From the NCBI GenBank assembly GCA_022539475.1, contig VCMS01000205.1, forward strand, positions 1 through 64,000: DNA of 64,000 nt, written 5' to 3'. This document shows positions 59,687 through 64,000 of the stretch, in pieces; positions within the stretch are counted from its first letter, which is position 1, and the number at the start of each line of letters is the position of its first letter. The translations under genes and the position numbers were made by a program. The notes beneath the pieces were generated by a model that saw only the letters and a list, made by a program, of their open reading frames with translations, searched no databases and was not told where the DNA came from. The DNA is from Gracilaria domingensis. Lineage: Eukaryota > Rhodophyta > Florideophyceae > Gracilariales > Gracilariaceae.

Positions 59687-61746
59687 ATGGATAACAATCA
59701 ACTTATTCAAGAAGACCCTCGTACACCAGTGGCTCAAGCCATCGGAACTCCTCCACCGCTCGTTGATGTCGCCGGACCCTCTGGTGACAACTTGAGTGAC
59801 CGTCGGAGTACCCGCTCGCAGCCACAGGTTAATCTCCTCACACCCGTGGCTAATCCCGAGAGGATTAATCGTGACGCCTCTTTGGCTGGAAGACTCCGAG
59901 AACGGCTCGACGAGTACCGCTCGCAACTCAACACACCACAGGCACCACCGCAAGAAACCGTTGGTTCAGTAACTACCGATGGACTTGCTCATGTCTTATG
60001 GCCAAAGGTTCGAGAGATGCTCGAAGCTCGACTCGAAACCCTTGCGGATCTCCGAGTCTCTGTCGCTCTCGCAGAGCACGCCGACCAACTGGCTGAACGT
60101 GTCCTCCCAAAGGTTCTCGAGTCCGACTCTTTCGTCGACTCGCTTGCCTTAGGTATCCGCCGTGAGGTGACTCGCCAGGTAGGCCCGCCGCCCTCCGTCG
60201 GTGGAATCCAAAATAATCCATTGGTATCCGTATGGCAACCCCGTTCCGAACCACCGGGAGCAGCTGCGTCGCCAGCCCCTCACCGGGTTCAACCACAGGT
60301 AAACCAATCGGGCGTACGTCCAGGGGGCAATAGAGACGCCCCTCGGCAAGAAGGCCTAATGGCCGTGCCACCCGTGAGGTACCCCGGGGCCCAGGGCCCC
60401 CGAGCAACCATTGGTTTAGAGGTTGAAGAGAAGAGCCGCCATTGGAAGCTAGAAGTTCTGACCGTAGGAAGAAGAAAAGTGGAAGAAGGAAGAAGTCGAA
60501 GAACCAAAGGAAAAGCCGGAGGAACTCCAGCGGTAGCGAATCCGATTCGGATTCGTCGAGTTCCAGTGACTCAGAGACGGACGAGGCGGCTGTTCGACGC
60601 CTCAAGCCGTTGGTAACCACCAATGAACTCTTCAAGAGAGTATTCGATTACCGCACGTATCGCTTGGCCGATCGGTCTGCGCGATACTCCAGCTCGGTGG
60701 CCAAGAAGGCTCCCAGATGGGCCAAACGGATGCAGCTAACCATAACGAAAAAGTTTTCGGGATCCGACCCCATTTCTGTCCTTAGGTTTCTCAGCCTGTT
60801 CCGTACGGCCTGTGATCAGAACGGCGTCCATGAGGGTGCCGCTCTGTATCTTTTTCAGTTTTTCCTCCATGGGCAAGCGCACGACCATGTCGTTTCTAAG
60901 ATCTCTGGAACTGCGGACCCCGTCGACGCAACCGATCGGGAGCTCCTCAGGTCCTATCCAGAGGTCGTGCAATACCTTTTGGAAACCTACGCGACGGATG
61001 ACGTCATTATGGACGCCCATCAGGAAGTTATATCCTACAGGCAAGGTTCGAACGTAACCGAGAAGGACTTCGCAGACCAGCTTTGGAGAAAGGCCTATAG
61101 GTGTGGGAATGTGTTTTCCGAGAACCGGTTAAAGCAGCATTTCATCGCTGGATTGCTACCGGCCATCAGGACGCATGTTCGAAATCACCATATGGCCCAC
61201 CCTAATCTCTCCTATCGACAGTTGGTGAACTAAGCCGAAGGTTACGGGAAAACCTATAGAACCTCCCGCCGGTCAACTGATAATGCCGCCAGGGGAAGAG
61301 CGACACCTGTCCGGAAGATCTCTCAGGCCCATATGGTTGAGAGTTCGGAAAGCAGTGCCTCAGGTTTATACGAGAACGACGGAAACGTTCTCGCAGTTTC
61401 CTTTGGTTCAGCTCCTTCAGGTGCACCCTCCATACCGTCAACTGGAATAACAACTCCTTCTGAACAGTCTACGCCGAAGAATTCCCCGATCCAATCTCGC
61501 AGGGATGTCTTCCAACGCTCCCTTCAGGCCTGCTACATTTGCCTTTCAATTGTTACTCCATGCGATTGCATGAAGTTCTTACCGAAGGAAACGAAGGCCA
61601 AACTCATGGCCTTAAGGAACGAGAACTACAAGGCACGGCGATCCGAAGGAATGTTCACCCGTCAGGCTCCACGGTATACATCGTCCCCCGGGCACGTCGA
61701 GGTACGCCACACCATTGGAAACGCCCGTCAAGGCTCCAAAGGTTAA
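59687..61746 (+). pseudogene. gag: Gag of element D, broken
   Basis: Frames 59687-60616, 60442-61233 and 61333-61746. The first holds the N-terminal part with helical segments (RVLPKVLESDSFVDSLALGI). The second has the basic-serine stretch (RRNSSGSESDSDSSSSSDSE) and the capsid-type region (VFDYRTYRLADRSARYSSS, KKFSGSDPISVLRFLSLFRTACDQNG, YLLETYATDDVI), close to the gag of A. The third holds a cysteine cluster (CYICLSIVTPCDC) where a zinc knuckle is expected. It is broken in a few places. Confidence 0.78.
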
Positions 61747-61770
61747 TGCTGTTTCGAACCCTGTGGATGA

Positions 61771-64000
61771 GATCACCGCAGAAAACCATACGGATGTTCC
61801 AGAAGAATTGCAGTCCAGTGGTCACGCGTACACCACTGGTGGGAAAACTCAGTCGGAAAACGCGTAAAGGAGCGGATTGAGGCGCGCCGCCCCTCTCAGG
61901 ATCCTACCCTCATCGCCGAAGGTGAAGAAATTTGTCCAAGGGAATTTCAGAAGCCTTCGGATACTCAACCGTCGATGACACTAAAGGAGGACAGGAGTTT
62001 GGCACAATGGTGTGATGAACTGGACAGCGAAGCGGATACCCCAATATGTATCCTACGGAAGGAGAATTACAAAGTGAGACACACCATTGGTTTAACTGCC
62101 TCAAGGTCACGGGTCGTCACCAGCGTCCTGGACACTGGAGCAGGGCCCAACTTGGTTCATCCAAAGGTTTTACCGGCTGGTTGGGAGGACGAGGTGAAGG
62201 TTAGAAGAACTCCAAGGGTAACTGATGCATCAAAGCGACCAATGAATATTAAAGGAATCATTCCTCTGTGCTTACAGATTGGCGACCTTCGGGTCCGTAC
62301 TTCGTTCTTCGTTTGTCCTACCTTAGGTGCCGAATGTCTCCTTGGGACGTCCTTCATCGACCGATACGTGAAGGCAATCTACCTCGGTCTCCGGAAGGTT
62401 TCCTTCTACCGCACCCGTCCAGTGGCGATTATCGGTTCCAAATCTGGTCCCGACGCCAACCCACGTCGCCCTCCGCTGGCGAAGAATGCCGTTTCTAACA
62501 AGGTTCGGTTATCCCGGGCGATAAAGATACCACCCATGACGCAGATTGCCGCTTTGGCTCACTGCGAAACCTCTGGTCTCGTGACGCTTCAGAATCATCC
62601 GAAGACAATTCAGCGTCACCTTTCCTTAATGACCAATAGAATCATGGATTGCAGACCTAAGGTTCCCTTTCTGGTTAATATGAGCAACTTCCGGGACCAC
62701 TCGGTACGATTACCAAAGGGTACTGTCATCGGGATTGCACTACCAGCTCCAATGGCTATCATGGAAACCTCATGGGATGAACTCACCCCCAATGACGACA
62801 AGGACGTCGAGACTTGGGAGGGGGAGGTAAACCTTGGAGAGGAATTCGAATCGTACCATCCAAAGGTTATCGAGCTTCTCCAAGAATTCAAATCCATGTG
62901 GTCTGGCCAATTGGGAGAGATTCGGGCTGCGAAACACCGAATAGACCTTAAGGATGACGCTAAGCCGGTGTACCAACATCCGTACTGTACAGGCCTTAAG
63001 GGACGCGAGATCGTAGCGGAGCAACTGGCAAAGATGCGTAACGCTAACTTCATCGAGCCAGCGCCACCGCACAAATCCCAATGGGCTGGTCCTTTCGTTC
63101 TCGCGGCGAAGAAGGACGGGTCTGTAAGGTTTTGCATTGACTACGAAAGGTTGAACGCGATGACCAAACGGGACAGTTATCCAATTCCTAGAATGGACGA
63201 TTGTCTCGATTCCTTAGGCGAAGCAACGGTATTCACCACGCTGCATGCCAATTGGGGCTATTGGCAGATACCATTGGACGACGACGCGAAGCCCCTCACG
63301 ACTTTCACAACCCACGAAGGATTGTTCCGCTTTACACGGATGCCATTTGTTTTGATGAACGCACCGGCTACCTTCCAACGGGCAATGGATATAATACTAT
63401 CCAGGGTGAAATGGAAGTTTGCCTTGGTTTATCTGGACGACGTAATTATATTTTCGAAAACCGTTCGGGAACATTTCACCCACGTGAGGTCAATCCTGAG
63501 GATTCTCCGTGAGGCTGGAATTACATTGAAGCTGCCGAAGTGCTTCTTTTTCCAGGCCTCAGTAGATTATCTTGGCCATGTGGTTCGTCCTGGAAAGCTC
63601 CAGGTCGCCAAGAGGACTACGGACGCTATCCGACTGGCGAAACAACCGAGGACCCACACGGAGTTGCGCTCATTCCTTGGGCTTTGCAATGTATACCGTA
63701 GGTTCGTCCAAGGATTCTCAAGGATCGCGGCACCCCTGAACGACATGCTGAAGAAGGGTACGCCGTCGGAATTTGACTGCCTGACAGACGAACAGTACGA
63801 GTCATTCCAAACCTTGAAGGAGAAGCTATTGAATCCTCCCGTACTGGCATTACCGAAGCCGGATAAACCATACATATTGGAAACTGACGCTTCCGATGGA
63901 CAGATTGGATGTGTTCTCCTACAGAAACAGGAATCTCCGAAGGACTATCGACCTATTGGTTACTGGAGTAGAACTCTGAACAGCGCCGAACGGAACTACA
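61771..64000 (+). CDS. pol: Pol of element D (protease, RT, start of RNase H), partial at window edge
   Basis: One frame open from 61771 to the end of the window, about 740 residues. It has an aspartic protease (VLDTGAGPNLVHPKV near 62128, CLLGTSFIDRYVKAI), a linker, and RT (VRFCIDYERLNAMTKRDSYP near 63130, FTTLHANWGYWQI, MPFVLMNAPATFQRAMD, catalytic YLDDVIIFS near 63430, LRSFLGLCNVYRRFVQGF). RNase H begins with ETDASDGQIG near 63880 and is cut by the window edge. The order is that of Gypsy, with RT wording closest to element A. The start Met is uncertain, and the frame may be reached from gag. Confidence 0.85.

Larger units (their letters stand above)
59095..64000 (+). mobile_element. Gypsy chromovirus-like element D (runs off the window), gag broken
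   Basis: Plus-strand Ty3/Gypsy element: LTR, primer-binding site, gag and the first half of pol up to RNase H at the window edge. Gag and RT resemble those of element A more than B. Gag is broken, with a few breaks, while pol is open as far as seen. The second LTR is outside the window, so age cannot be judged. The name chromovirus-like rests on relatedness, as the pol end is not visible. Confidence 0.85.

Noticed and set aside
1-64000. CRISPR arrays, rRNA or tRNA genes, bacterial operons
   Set aside because: No regularly spaced repeats, no cloverleaf or rRNA cores, and the gene content is eukaryotic.

Overview
This is a eukaryotic nuclear window built mostly of transposable elements nested in one another. 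A few short, intronless host-type genes sit in the gaps. I see no rRNA, tRNA or CRISPR array. The intron-poor genes, small secreted proteins, mid-GC DNA with very GC-rich patches and the mix of Ty3/Gypsy chromoviruses, Ty1/Copia, DIRS-like and pogo-like elements would suit a red alga (florideophyte type) or a similar compact but repeat-invaded genome. That assignment is an inference with low confidence.

Layout. 1-10927: Gypsy chromovirus A on the minus strand. 10928-14748: low-complexity DNA, one plausible small acidic host gene (11947-12402, minus) and AT-rich spacer. 14749-17373: decayed pogo-like DNA transposon with TA duplication. 17559-18436: truncated Gypsy LTR containing a small MITE-like foldback. 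About 18650-39180: Copia element E (plus), split twice. A DNA element with short inverted ends (19676-24906) lies in it and itself carries a DIRS-like tyrosine-recombinase retroelement (20201-24708). Gypsy chromovirus B (27022-38801) also lies in E, and B looks whole. 40051-46603: Copia element F (minus) with two solo Gypsy LTRs inside. 46604-48450: very GC-rich DNA with a lone pogo-type end. 48580-50405: two tandem paralogous genes for small secreted glycine-rich proteins. 52743-53186: a candidate secreted cysteine-rich protein. About 54299-54595: broken histone-fold-like sequence. 54692-59094: Gypsy chromovirus C (minus), interrupted by an A-family LTR. That LTR is interrupted in turn by Gypsy chromovirus D (59095 to the window edge, plus).

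Main observations. Chromoviruses A, B and C each carry an extra reading frame between pol and the 3' LTR, in antisense to gag-pol, and the encoded proteins appear related to one another. Its inner edge is marked by a purine tract next to the end of pol, and in B a second identical 15-mer precedes the 3' LTR. A and C are also peppered with one palindrome, ACCANNTGGT, at roughly one hundred times chance frequency in A. B instead has an array of CCG-N-CGG mini-hairpins. The B-type LTRs share a hairpin just after the TATA box whose structure is kept while its sequence changes completely.

How the parts relate: gag, protease, RT, RNase H and integrase of each element would serve its own copying. 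The host part, a few small secreted proteins, occupies only about 3 kb. All virus-like elements are treated as fossils, described by family, parts and state only.
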